Shown piece after piece: positions 34,338 to 42,200 of a DNA stretch of 64,000 nt (within the stretch, counting starts at the first letter, position 1; every line of letters begins with the position of its first letter). A program made the translations under genes and the position numbers. Below the pieces are notes generated by a model, which was not told where the DNA came from, searched no databases, and saw only the letters and a list, made by a program, of their open reading frames with translations. The stretch comes from Streptomyces griseoviridis (GTDB lineage: Bacteria; Actinomycetota; Actinomycetes; Streptomycetales; Streptomycetaceae), in the NCBI GenBank assembly GCA_014649155.1, contig BMSM01000011.1, positions 62,001 to 126,000 of the forward strand, given 5' to 3'.

Positions 34338-34412
34338 GCAACTCTGAGCAACCTGGCGGTCGTACGGGCAGCCAACCGCTGCCCGTGCTGTGTCGTGGTG
34401 CGGTGGCAGTGA

Positions 34413-34616
34413 TCAGGTGAGCGCAGGCTCCGCCTGGTGTGCGTCAACGCTCTCCATGATCCTGTCGTGGGACGCGGCAGCTGCCAGTGCGTCGTTCTCC
34501 GCCTGGATTCGTACGAGCTCCGATTCCAGGTCCTGGACACGCTGCTGGAGCCGTCGCATCTCGGCGAGGAGTCGCGGGTCGGAGCCGCCGACGTAACCGA
34601 GAAGCGCCTTTGCCAT
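34413..34616 (-). CDS. small conserved coiled-coil protein
   Basis: A 67-residue protein beginning MAKALLGYVGGSDPRLLAEM. Residues about 17-48 form a heptad-rich coiled coil (MRRLQQRVQDLESELVRIQA), followed by a short acidic tail. The same small protein is, from memory, conserved in this position in other streptomycetes. GGAGG lies 11 nt upstream of ATG 34616, and an intrinsic terminator follows, so it looks like an independent gene. Function unknown; the coil suggests it oligomerises or binds a partner. Location next to smc is suggestive only. Confidence 0.8.
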   Translation of the reverse strand: MAKALLGYVGGSDPRLLAEMRRLQQRVQDLESELVRIQAENDALAAAASHDRIMESVDAHQAEPALT

Positions 34617-34994
34617 GATGGATGGTCCTCCACAATGAGTGACCGACCGATGCGGTGTGGGTCGTGAGGGATTCGCACCCGCGGTGCTTGGCATATGCGT
34701 TTTTGCTGCCGTTCAACCATGCCAAACAGCTAAGGTGCGCGGGGCTTTCAGAGTCTCACCAAAAAGTTTGACGGTCAACACGATCACGCCCCGTATCGAC
34801 GCACGACCCGGGGAGCGCGGCCTCGGAACGGCGGCGCTTCGACCTCTGCGGGCCCCTGGGGGCGTGGCGCTGATCCTGCCGTGCGGAGCCGCCCATGGCA
34901 AGCGATTCTCGGCAACCACCTGCTTCTTTACCCTCCGGGCGGCTCCCACAGGGCGGTCGCACGGGTCCCCCGGGTGCCACCCGGAGGGGCGGGG
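34617..34994. other. intergenic region upstream of the small coiled-coil gene
   Basis: 378 bp between acyP and the coiled-coil gene. The half next to the coiled-coil gene is relatively AT-rich, with TTTGGCAT and ATGCCAA inverted copies flanking about 25 bp (34688-34732) and an 11-bp palindrome TTGACGGTCAA at 34768-34778. The acyP-proximal half is GC-rich with partial inverted repeats. No gene recognised. Confidence 0.55.
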
Positions 34995-35276
34995 TCAGCG
35001 GATGGCGAAGCCGTCGTAGCCGCCGCGGGGTGTGTCCCAGATCTCGGTGACACCGTCCACGCGGCCGGGCGTGTCGGCGCCGCGCAGCCAGTCCAGGAGC
35101 CCCTCGCACCGCTCCCGGGGCCCCTCCGCGACCACCTGGACGCGTCCGTCGCCCAGATTGAGAGCAAAACCACTCAGGCCGCCCAGCTCCAGGGCGCGCG
35201 CCCGGGTGAACCAGCGGAAACCCACGCCCTGGACGCGTCCGCGCACCCAGGCGACCAGCCGTACATCCTCGCTCAT
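34995..35276 (-). CDS. acyP: acylphosphatase
   Basis: A 93-residue acylphosphatase hydrolysing carboxyl-phosphate bonds. The catalytic arginine R21 lies in GRVQGVGFRWF and the asparagine N40 in FALNLGDGRVQVVAEG, both at standard spacing; the length is also standard. The ATG start gives an exact fit to the family N-terminus (VRLVAWVRGRVQG). It is divergent from the CAP-domain gene across a 215-bp gap containing a long interrupted palindrome. Confidence 0.94.
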   Translation of the reverse strand: MSEDVRLVAWVRGRVQGVGFRWFTRARALELGGLSGFALNLGDGRVQVVAEGPRERCEGLLDWLRGADTPGRVDGVTEIWDTPRGGYDGFAIR

Positions 35277-35358
35277 GACCGCAACCTAACGGGCCGATGT
35301 CCCGATGGTCACACCCTCCCCCAGCGCCATGCGGTACCGTCCCGATCCAATGAATCTC

Positions 35359-35392
35359 ATACGAAACTCACTCGATCGTGTGAGTTTCGTAT
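35359..35392. promoter_or_regulatory. 34-bp interrupted palindrome, likely operator
   Basis: Perfect 13-bp arms (ATACGAAACTCAC at 35359-35371 and its complement at 35380-35392) flank 8 bp. The arms are AT-rich relative to the genome. It lies between divergent acyP and the CAP-domain gene, 100 bp upstream of the latter, so it is more likely a repressor or activator site than a terminator. The binding protein is unknown. Confidence 0.65.
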
Positions 35393-35491
35393 TGATCAAG
35401 AGACGTTGACCGCCGAAGACGCCGATCGCATCAGGCGTCGGCCTCGAAGACGAGAAGACGAGTCGACCGCGAGGACGAGGAAGGCCAGTAC

Positions 35492-36595
35492 ATGGGACGC
35501 CACCGACGCTCCGCCGCCGGCCGCGTCCCCGGTGCCGCCCAGCCGGGTGGCACCGGGGCACAGGACCACGACCCGCTGGCCTCCCCGGGGGACACGCCCG
35601 TCAGAGGGACCGCGCCCTATCCGAACCCCGAGGCGTACGCCGACGTCCGGGCCCGGAGCGACGCCTACCTGTTCGGCGCCGGCCCGGAGGACGCGGCCGG
35701 CCCCGAGGGCTCCGCGCGGGCCGGGGGCGCGCCCCGGCCCGCGGGGTCCCGCAGGCGCCGGCGGAAGAAGGCGGCGTCCGTCCCGGTCCGTACGGGACTG
35801 CTCGGCGTCTCGGCCGCCGTGGCGCTCGGCGCGGTGGCGGTGGCCACCGGCGCGGTGCCCGGCCTGGACGGCCTGCGCGTCGGCCAGGGCCAGGGCGGCG
35901 GCGACACCGTGCGGGCGGCGGACTCGCCGGCCAACACCCCCAGCGGGCAGGGCGGCACCTCGGGCGCGGTCGGCGGCGAGGAGTCCGCCGGGTCCGGTAC
36001 CGGCCGTTCGGCCTCGCCCTCCTCCCCCAGCGCCTCCGCGTCCGCCTCCGGGAAGCCCTCCGCGTCCGCCTCGCCCACGCCGTCGAGGACCCCCGCCGAG
36101 CGGAAGAAGACCTCGGCGCCCCCGAGCGAGAAGGCGGCGCCCGCTCCGTCGCGGACGGTGACCGAGGAGCCGGAGAAGACCGGGCAGCCGTCCGGCGGGA
36201 CCGTCGCGGTGTCCGGGGAGGCCGCCGCCGAGGCGGAGGTGCTCCGGCTCGTCAACGCCGAGCGGGCCAAGGTCGGCTGCACCCCGCTCGCCGCCGACAG
36301 CGCGCTGACCGGCCTCGCCGAGGACTTCAGCGCGGCCATGGCCGCGCAGGGCTTCTTCGACCACACCGACCCCAGCGGCGCCACTCCGTGGGACCGCGCG
36401 GAGGCGGCCGGGATATCCGGTCTCGGCGGCGAGAACATAGCCCGCGGCCAGGCGGACGCCGCCGCGGTGATGGACGCCTGGATGAACAGCGAGGGCCACC
36501 GGGCGAACATACTGAACTGCGACTTCAAGACCCTGGGCGTCGGCGTCCACTTCGGCTCCGGCGGCCCTTGGTGGACGCAGGACTTCGGCTACTAG
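35492..36595 (+). CDS. membrane-anchored CAP/SCP-domain protein
   Basis: A 367-residue protein: a cytoplasmic Arg/Gly-rich N-terminus (to about 98, with RRRRRKK at 87-93), one membrane segment (about 101-123), a Ser/Pro/Lys-rich extracytoplasmic linker (140-235) and a CAP domain (247-367). The CAP domain has VNAERAKVGCTPL, FFDHTDPSG (H291), GGENIARG (E314) and the signature MNSEGHRANILNCDFKTLGV (H336). Two cysteines, C263 and C343, probably pair. Bacterial CAP proteins are cell-surface proteins of mostly unknown activity. The 97-residue cytoplasmic part is unusually long for a simple anchor. Confidence 0.85.
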   Translation: MGRHRRSAAGRVPGAAQPGGTGAQDHDPLASPGDTPVRGTAPYPNPEAYADVRARSDAYLFGAGPEDAAGPEGSARAGGAPRPAGSRRRRRKKAASVPVRTGLLGVSAAVALGAVAVATGAVPGLDGLRVGQGQGGGDTVRAADSPANTPSGQGGTSGAVGGEESAGSGTGRSASPSSPSASASASGKPSASASPTPSRTPAERKKTSAPPSEKAAPAPSRTVTEEPEKTGQPSGGTVAVSGEAAAEAEVLRLVNAERAKVGCTPLAADSALTGLAEDFSAAMAAQGFFDHTDPSGATPWDRAEAAGISGLGGENIARGQADAAAVMDAWMNSEGHRANILNCDFKTLGVGVHFGSGGPWWTQDFGY

Positions 36596-36663
36596 AACTA
36601 GCCCGCTTTCCCCGGGGCGGCGCCGCCTGACGGGTGGCGCGGCGCGGGCGTAACCTGGAGGGC

Positions 36664-37083
36664 ATGTCGACCTCGCAGGAGTGCCCGCAGGGGCGGGACC
36701 TTCCGTACGACGTGTTCTCCCGGGGCTGCCCGTCGCGGGCGACGCTGGAGCATGTCACCGGGCGCTGGGGCGCGCTCACCCTCGGCGCCCTCTCCCACGG
36801 GTCCTTCCGCTTCAACGAGCTGCGCCGCCGGGTGGACGGCGTCAGCGAGAAGATGCTCGCCCAGACCCTGCACGCGCTGGAGCGCGACGGCCTGGTGCAC
36901 CGCGAGGCCCAGCCGACCAACCCGCCCCGCGTCGACTACGAGCTGACCGCGCTGGGCCGGGAGACCGCCCGGCGGCTGGTCGCCCTCATCGAGTACCTCG
37001 AAGGCAGCATGGACGAGGTGCTGGCGGCCCGCGAGCGCTACGACGCCGCGCGGACCCCCGCCGGGCGGTCCGCTACGGCGTGA
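36664..37083 (+). CDS. HxlR-family transcriptional regulator
   Basis: A 139-residue winged-helix regulator. The HxlR domain covers most of the protein: CPSRATLEHVTGRWGALTLG, RFNELRRRVDGVSEKMLAQT (recognition helix) and DGLVHREAQPTNPPRVDYEL (wing). Cysteines at C7 and C22 could sense redox or electrophiles as in some relatives, but this is inference. GGAGG precedes ATG 36664 by 4 nt. It follows the CAP-domain gene by 68 bp. Its 3' end overlaps the end of mutM by 11 bp, tail to tail. The target genes are unknown. Confidence 0.88.
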   Translation: MSTSQECPQGRDLPYDVFSRGCPSRATLEHVTGRWGALTLGALSHGSFRFNELRRRVDGVSEKMLAQTLHALERDGLVHREAQPTNPPRVDYELTALGRETARRLVALIEYLEGSMDEVLAARERYDAARTPAGRSATA

Positions 37084-37933
37084 CGCGCGGCGGGCGCTGG
37101 CACCGGGGGCAGTAGTAGCTGGACCGGTTCATCCACGGCCGGCGGCGCATCGGGGTGGCGCACCTCCGGCAGGGCAGTCCCTCGCGGCCGTACGCGTCCA
37201 GTGAGCGGTCGAAGTAGCCGGACTCCCCGTTGACGTTGACGTACAGGCTGTCGAAACTGGTGCCGCCCACGGCGAGGGCGGCGTTCATGACGTCCCTGAT
37301 GTGCCCGAGGAGTTCGGCGGTGCGGGGCCGGGTGAGGGCAGCCGTCGGTCGGTCGTAGTGCAGGCGGGAGCGCCACAGGGCCTCGTCGGCGTAGATGTTG
37401 CCGACGCCGCTGATCAGGGACTGGTCGAGCAGGGCCCGTTTGACGGTGGTGCGCTTGCGGCGCAGCGCCCGGTGGAACGCCTCGTCGTCGAAGAGCGGGT
37501 CGAGGGGGTCGCGGGCGATGTGCGCGATGACGTCGGGCAGTCCGTCGGGCGAGGTGTCGTGCAGCGAGAGTCCGCCGAAGGTGCGCTGGTCGACGAAGCG
37601 CAGCTCGGTGCCGAGGGCGTCGGCGAAGCGGACCCGGACGCGCAGGTGCTTCTCGGCGGGCGCCTCGTGCGGCTGGACCAGCAGCTGGCCGCTCATGCCG
37701 AGGTGGGCCAGGACCGCCTGGCCGCTGTCGGCCAGCGGCAGCCACAGGTACTTGCCGCGCCGGCTGGGCACGCCGACGCGGTACCCCTGGAGCCGGCGGG
37801 CGAAGTCGTCGCCGCCGGCCGGGTGCCGGCGTACGGCGCGGGGGTGCAGGACCTCGGCGTCGGCGACGGTCCGGTGGGCGACCCACCGTTCCAGTCCGCG
37901 CCGGACGACCTCGACCTCGGGCAACTCGGGCAT
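37073..37933 (-). CDS. mutM: formamidopyrimidine-DNA glycosylase (Fpg/MutM)
   Basis: The base excision repair enzyme for 8-oxoguanine and formamidopyrimidines. It is 286 residues with the catalytic PELPEVEVVRRGL N-terminus (Pro2, Glu3 after Met removal), Lys61 in RRGKYLWL, and the C-terminal zinc finger CRRC-x16-CPRC that contacts DNA. ATG 37933 is fixed by the MPELPE start. It follows rnc by 88 bp, with a hairpin at 37960-37996 between them, and closes the DUF177-rpmF-rnc-mutM group. Confidence 0.96.
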   Translation of the reverse strand: MPELPEVEVVRRGLERWVAHRTVADAEVLHPRAVRRHPAGGDDFARRLQGYRVGVPSRRGKYLWLPLADSGQAVLAHLGMSGQLLVQPHEAPAEKHLRVRVRFADALGTELRFVDQRTFGGLSLHDTSPDGLPDVIAHIARDPLDPLFDDEAFHRALRRKRTTVKRALLDQSLISGVGNIYADEALWRSRLHYDRPTAALTRPRTAELLGHIRDVMNAALAVGGTSFDSLYVNVNGESGYFDRSLDAYGREGLPCRRCATPMRRRPWMNRSSYYCPRCQRPPRVTP

Positions 37934-37959
37934 GCGCTCCCCCGTGACGGTGTGACGAA

Positions 37960-37996
37960 CCGAGCGCCCGGCCCCGGGGACGGGGCGGGCGCTCGG
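37960..37996 (-). terminator. hairpin between rnc and mutM
   Basis: A stem of about 15 bp with one bulged G and a GGGA loop. It lies within the 88-bp gap between rnc and mutM. It could attenuate mutM transcription or stabilise the upstream mRNA. Confidence 0.55.
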
Positions 37997-38021
37997 GTCC
38001 TGCTGTGCCGGTCGAAGCGGA

Positions 38022-38816
38022 TCAGGCGGAGGCCGACGACACGTCGGCGCTCTCCTCCTGCGCGGCGGCGGCCTCGGCCGCCTCCCGGGCGCGCTCGTCC
38101 GCCGCGGCCCGGATGGACCGCCACGCGGATTCCGCGGCCTGCTGCTCCGCTTCCTTCTTGCTGCGGCCGGTGCCGGTGCCGTACGAGACGCCTCCGACGC
38201 GGGCGGCAGCAGTGAAGGTCTTCTCATGGTCGGGGCCGGTCTCCGTGACCAGGTACTCGGGGACGCCGAGCCCTTCGGTCGCGGTCAGCTCCTGGAGACT
38301 GGTCTTCCAGTCCAGGCCGGCACCGAGGTTGGAGGACTTTTCGATCAGGGGGTCGAACAGGCGGTGCACCAGCTCCGCCGCCGCGTCCAGGCCCTGGTCG
38401 AGATAGACCGCGCCGATCACCGCTTCGAGGGTGTCGGCGAGGATGGATGCCTTGTCCCGGCCGCCCGTGCCCTCTTCACCGCGGCCCAGCCGGATGAAGG
38501 AGCCCAGTTCCAGGCCGCGACCGACCTCCGCCAGCGCACGCGAGTTGACCACCGCGGCCCGCAGCTTGGCCAGCTGGCCTTCGGGCAGGTCGGGGTGGAT
38601 GCGGTACAGCGTGTCGGTGACGACGAGACCGAGCACGGAGTCCCCGAGGAACTCCAGCCGCTCGTTCGTCGGCAGACCGCCGTTCTCGTACGCGTAGGAA
38701 CGGTGGGTCAGCGCACGCACCAGAAGGGCGGACTCGACCTTGTAGCCGAGCCGCCCTTCCAGAAGCGTGTGGGACGAGGCCTGGTGCTCCGCAGAGTTCT
38801 TCTTCGGCGTGGACAC
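38022..38816 (-). CDS. rnc: ribonuclease III
   Basis: A double-stranded RNA endonuclease; in S. coelicolor the same gene (absB) is needed for antibiotic production. It is 264 residues with the RNase III signature ERLEFLGDSVLGLVVTD, metal-binding LADTLEAVIGAVYLDQG, and a dsRNA-binding domain (KTSLQELTATEGLGVPEYLV to GRSKKEAEQQAAESAWRSI). A Glu/Ala-rich tail follows. GTG 38816 has GAGAGG 5 nt upstream and lies 19 bp after rpmF; an upstream GTG four codons away is possible. Confidence 0.95.
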   Translation of the reverse strand: MSTPKKNSAEHQASSHTLLEGRLGYKVESALLVRALTHRSYAYENGGLPTNERLEFLGDSVLGLVVTDTLYRIHPDLPEGQLAKLRAAVVNSRALAEVGRGLELGSFIRLGRGEEGTGGRDKASILADTLEAVIGAVYLDQGLDAAAELVHRLFDPLIEKSSNLGAGLDWKTSLQELTATEGLGVPEYLVTETGPDHEKTFTAAARVGGVSYGTGTGRSKKEAEQQAAESAWRSIRAAADERAREAAEAAAAQEESADVSSASA

Positions 38817-38835
38817 AGTGCCTCTCACCAGCCGC

Positions 38836-39009
38836 TCAGACCTCGAGGACCTGGCGCTTGTTGTAGGTGCCGCACGACGGGCACGCGATGTGCTGCTGCT
38901 TGGGCTCGTGGCAGCGCTCACACGCAACCAGGGTGGGGACCGCAGCCTTCCACTGCGACCGGCGGTGGCGCGTGTTGCTGCGCGACATCTTCCGCTTCGG
39001 AACAGCCAC
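38836..39009 (-). CDS. rpmF: 50S ribosomal protein L32
   Basis: A 57-residue L32. VAVPKRKMSRSNTRHRRSQW is the family start, and CERCHEPKQQHIACPSCG is a four-cysteine zinc site, so this is the zinc-containing form. GTG 39009 follows AGGAGAAG and lies 2 bp after the DUF177 stop. DUF177-rpmF adjacency is near universal. Confidence 0.97.
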   Translation of the reverse strand: MAVPKRKMSRSNTRHRRSQWKAAVPTLVACERCHEPKQQHIACPSCGTYNKRQVLEV

Positions 39010-39011
39010 GG

Positions 39012-39662
39012 CTACTTCTCCTGCTTCTCGTCGACGCCCGCTTCCGCTTCGGCGCCGCTGATCTCGTCCTTCTCGCCGTCTCCGAGTGAACCGGCGAGTC
39101 CCTGCAAAGCCGCCCAACGGATGTCGACGGCGTCATGGTGGTGGTCCGGGTCGTCCGCCAGGCGCACGCCGCACTCGGCGCACAGTCCCGGGCAGTCTTC
39201 CTGGCACACCGGCTGCATCGGCAGTGCGAGCACCACCGCATCACGCAGCACGGGTTCGAGGTCGAACAGGCCGTCCTCGAGGAAGAACCTCTCCTCGTCG
39301 TCCTCGGCGTCGTCGCCCGGTTCCGCGATCACGCGGCCCCGGTCGTCGGCGTCAGGGTACGAGAAGAGTTCCTGGAAGTCCGCTTCGAGCTCGAGCTCGA
39401 CCGGCTCCAGACACCTTACGCACTCCCCCTTGGCGGCGGCACGGGCGGTGCCCGTGACGAGCACCCCTTCCATGACCGACTCCAGGCGGAGGTCCAGCTC
39501 CACCGGGGCGCCTTCCGGCACTCCGATGACTCCCGCGATACCGAGGTCCTGGGGAGCGTCGACCGTGCGGGACAGGCGCTGCAGCGCACCGGGCCGCCGT
39601 CCCAGCTCGTGCGTGTCGAACACGAGGGGGTTGCGGTGGTCGAGGCGGGCGTTCAGAGCCAT
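39012..39662 (-). CDS. DUF177 (YceD) family protein
   Basis: A 216-residue YceD-family protein, associated in bacteria and plastids with 23S rRNA accumulation. Four or more conserved cysteines are visible: GECVRCLEPVELELEADFQE, then CQEDCPGLCAECG, the usual zinc-like site of the family. The acidic C-terminal tail is variable. It is the first gene of the rpmF-rnc-mutM unit; the 156-bp gap upstream presumably holds the promoter. Confidence 0.9.
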   Translation of the reverse strand: MALNARLDHRNPLVFDTHELGRRPGALQRLSRTVDAPQDLGIAGVIGVPEGAPVELDLRLESVMEGVLVTGTARAAAKGECVRCLEPVELELEADFQELFSYPDADDRGRVIAEPGDDAEDDEERFFLEDGLFDLEPVLRDAVVLALPMQPVCQEDCPGLCAECGVRLADDPDHHHDAVDIRWAALQGLAGSLGDGEKDEISGAEAEAGVDEKQEK

Positions 39663-39818
39663 TCCAACTTTCGATCTTCGAGCGGGGTACTGAGTGTTAC
39701 CGAGGGGGCACCGCCCCTGGTGGTGCGGGCAGCGCTGATCGCGTGGCTACACACGACCGAAGAACCAGGGTACTGGACCTTCCGCCCACGGCCCAATCCG
39801 GCCCGGGGCCGGGCGGGA

Positions 39819-40919
39819 CTACAGCCCCCGGCCCTGTTCGTAGGCCCTGAGCTGCTCGGCGCTGATCATGCTGGTGTCGAACAGGCTGGTCTCGTCCAGC
39901 GCCTGCGACTGCTGCGACTGCTCGGGGGCGTAGCCCTGCTGCGCGTCGTACGCGGGCTGCTGGGCGTCGTAGGACGCCTGCTGGGGGACGTAGCCCTGGT
40001 AGCCGTAGGGGTCGGCCTGGTAGCCGTAGGCGTCCTGCTGCCCGGCGTACGGGTCGGGCTGCTGCGGGTAGCCGCCGTACGGGTCGGGCTGCTGGGCGTA
40101 GCCGTACGCGGTCTGGTCGTCGGGGACCGCCTGGGCCGCGGCCGGCTGCTGCTGGTCGGCGTAGTCCTGCCGGCGGGCCTGCTCGGCGGCGGCGTCGCTG
40201 TCGGCGAGGGCGGCCAGGTCGGCGAGGTAGTCGGCGTCGCTGGAGTGCCGGCGGGTGGTGGTGTCGTCGGCGAGGGCGCCGAGGTCGTCGGTGGCGATCC
40301 GGCCGTGCAGCTTCTGCCGGCCGCGGCCGACCGCCTCCAGGGTCTTGGCCAGGACGGCCTCGAAGGCGCCGAGCTTGACGTCGACGTAGGCGTCGGCGTC
40401 GCGGCGCAGGGTCTCCGGGTCGTGGCTGCGCTCGGGGGCGTCCTCGTCCTCGTAGCCGTTCTCGTCGGTGCCCGGGCCGGTGCCGAGGAGCTTCTCGCGG
40501 CCCCGGCCGACCGAGCCGAGCGTCTTGGTGAGGACCACCTCGAAGTTGGCGAGCTTGGAGTCGACGTAGTCGTCGGCCTCGGCGCGGATCTCCTCGGCCT
40601 CGCGGCGGGCCTCGGCGAGGATGCGGTCGGCCTCGGCCTGGGAGCGGCGGACGACCTCCATGTCGGAGATGAGGGAGCCGCGCTCGGCGTGCGCGCTCTC
40701 GATGATCCGCGTCGCCTCCTGGCGGGCCTGCTCGACCATCTGCTCGCGGTCGCCGATCAGCTCCTGGGCCTGCGCGAGGGAGCCGGGCAGCGCGGCGCGC
40801 ACCTCTTCCAGCAGGGCGAGCAGTTCGGCGCGGTTGACCACGCACGAGGCCGACATGGGCATGGATCGGGCGCCGGAGACCGTGGAGACGATCTCGTCGA
40901 GCTTCTTCTGCACGTCCAC
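39819..40919 (-). CDS. DivIVA-like coiled-coil protein
   Basis: A 366-residue coiled-coil protein. The N-terminal half has long charged heptads (ELIGDREQMVEQARQEATRI, RSQAEADRILAEARREAEEI) resembling the DivIVA/Wag31 coiled coil and ATP-synthase b-like stalks. Two related segments (YVDSKLANFEVVLTKTLGSV and YVDVKLGAFEAVLAKTLEAV) are an internal duplication. The C-terminal third is Gln/Tyr/Pro-rich with repeats of the type YGYQADPYG, probably disordered. From memory this gene is conserved beside coaD in streptomycetes; cell-polarity or cytoskeletal roles have been suggested for relatives but are not shown here. Confidence 0.8.
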   Translation of the reverse strand: MDVQKKLDEIVSTVSGARSMPMSASCVVNRAELLALLEEVRAALPGSLAQAQELIGDREQMVEQARQEATRIIESAHAERGSLISDMEVVRRSQAEADRILAEARREAEEIRAEADDYVDSKLANFEVVLTKTLGSVGRGREKLLGTGPGTDENGYEDEDAPERSHDPETLRRDADAYVDVKLGAFEAVLAKTLEAVGRGRQKLHGRIATDDLGALADDTTTRRHSSDADYLADLAALADSDAAAEQARRQDYADQQQPAAAQAVPDDQTAYGYAQQPDPYGGYPQQPDPYAGQQDAYGYQADPYGYQGYVPQQASYDAQQPAYDAQQGYAPEQSQQSQALDETSLFDTSMISAEQLRAYEQGRGL

Positions 40920-41029
40920 CGTGTGCTCGCCACTCTCTACAGCTGGTGTTGGAGACGGACGGGACGACTGTACGGCTCCGGGGCGCCCGCCGGAATCCGG
41001 GTGCGGTGGTACCGGCCCCGGGGGCGGGG

Positions 41030-41539
41030 TCAGTTCCGGCGGAGCCGGTCCGCGAGGGCGTCGTGGACCAGCGGGGGCACCAGGTGGGAGACGTCGCCGC
41101 CCCAGGTGGCGACCTCCTTGACCAGCGAGGACGACAGGAAGCTGTAGGTGGGGTTGGTGGGCATGAAGAGGGTCTCCACGCCGGAGAGGCCGTTGTTCAT
41201 CTGGGCCATCTGGAGTTCGTAGTCGAAGTCGCTGACCGCGCGCAGGCCCTTGACGATGGCCGGGATCTCGCGCTCCTTGCAGAAGTCGACGAGGAGGCCG
41301 TGGAAGGACTCGACGCGGACGTTGCCGTACTCGGCGGTGACCCGGCCGATGAGGTCGATGCGCTCCTCGATCGCGAACAGGCCCTTCTTGGACTGGTTGA
41401 TCATCACGGCGACATAGACCTCGTCGTACAGCCTGGAGGCCCGGGCGATGATGTCCAGATGTCCGTTGGTGATCGGGTCGAACGACCCGGGACAGACGGC
41501 GCGGCGCACTTGCGATCCCTCGCTCTCGAGTCCGGTCAT
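41030..41539 (-). CDS. coaD: phosphopantetheine adenylyltransferase CoaD
   Basis: The fourth step of coenzyme A synthesis (4'-phosphopantetheine to dephospho-CoA). The 169-residue protein has the nucleotidyltransferase motif FDPITNGHLDIIARA, KGLRAVSDFDYELQMAQMN and the end motif YSFLSSSLVKEVATWGGDVS. ATG 41539 overlaps the rsmD stop by 4 bp; a GTG ten codons in (RRAVCPGSF) is an alternative. The rsmD-coaD pairing is widespread. Confidence 0.96.
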   Translation of the reverse strand: MTGLESEGSQVRRAVCPGSFDPITNGHLDIIARASRLYDEVYVAVMINQSKKGLFAIEERIDLIGRVTAEYGNVRVESFHGLLVDFCKEREIPAIVKGLRAVSDFDYELQMAQMNNGLSGVETLFMPTNPTYSFLSSSLVKEVATWGGDVSHLVPPLVHDALADRLRRN

Positions 41540-42120
41540 CGTGCGTCTTCGCACGTGGAGGCGGCGCGACCGTACCAAAACGTTCCCTCGCCGTAGCGAC
41601 GGGACCGGAGCGCGTCGAAACCCTCCGGCCACCGGAACTCCCCGCCTCTGGTGCTGCGCTCCACGGTGACGAGGGCTTCGTCCGCGAGCCACCCCTGCGT
41701 ACGGAGTGTGAGCAGGATCTCCCGAAGATCGTCGTCGGAGACGGCGTACGGGGGATCGAGGAAGACCAGGTCGTACGGGTCGTCCGGCGGGGCCTGGACG
41801 ATCTGCCTGGCCTTGCCGGCGCGGACCTCGGCGCCGGGGAGACCGACGGTCCTGGCGTTGTCCCGGACGGTACGGGCGGCGCGGGCGTCGGCCTCCACGA
41901 GGAGGACGTGGCCCGCGCCCCGGGAGAGGGCCTCCAGGCCGACGGCGCCGGAGCCGGCGTACAGGTCGAGGACCCGTTCGCCGTCGAGCGGGCCGCCCAG
42001 CAGGGACTGCCAAGTGGAGAAGAGGCCCTCGCGGGCGCGGTCGGAGGTGGGGCGGGTGCTGTTGCCCGGCGGCACTGCGAGGCGGCGTCCGCCGGCTTCG
42101 CCGGCGATCACGCGGGTCAT
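41536..42120 (-). CDS. rsmD: 16S rRNA (guanine(966)-N(2))-methyltransferase RsmD
   Basis: The 194-residue methyltransferase begins TRVIAGEAGGRRLAVPPGNS, typical of RsmD. SAM motif I is VLDLYAGSGAVGLEALSRGA, and the catalytic N6-type motif is LVFLDPPYAV. AAGGA lies a few bases before ATG 42120. It lies 80 bp after recG and overlaps coaD. Confidence 0.95.
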   Translation of the reverse strand: MTRVIAGEAGGRRLAVPPGNSTRPTSDRAREGLFSTWQSLLGGPLDGERVLDLYAGSGAVGLEALSRGAGHVLLVEADARAARTVRDNARTVGLPGAEVRAGKARQIVQAPPDDPYDLVFLDPPYAVSDDDLREILLTLRTQGWLADEALVTVERSTRGGEFRWPEGFDALRSRRYGEGTFWYGRAASTCEDAR

Positions 42121-42200
42121 GTGTGGTCCTTGGTGGTTGGCGGCTGACGGTTTCAGTGTGGCTGGTCGCGCGGTGCGCCGCGCCTCCGGGGAAACCGCCG

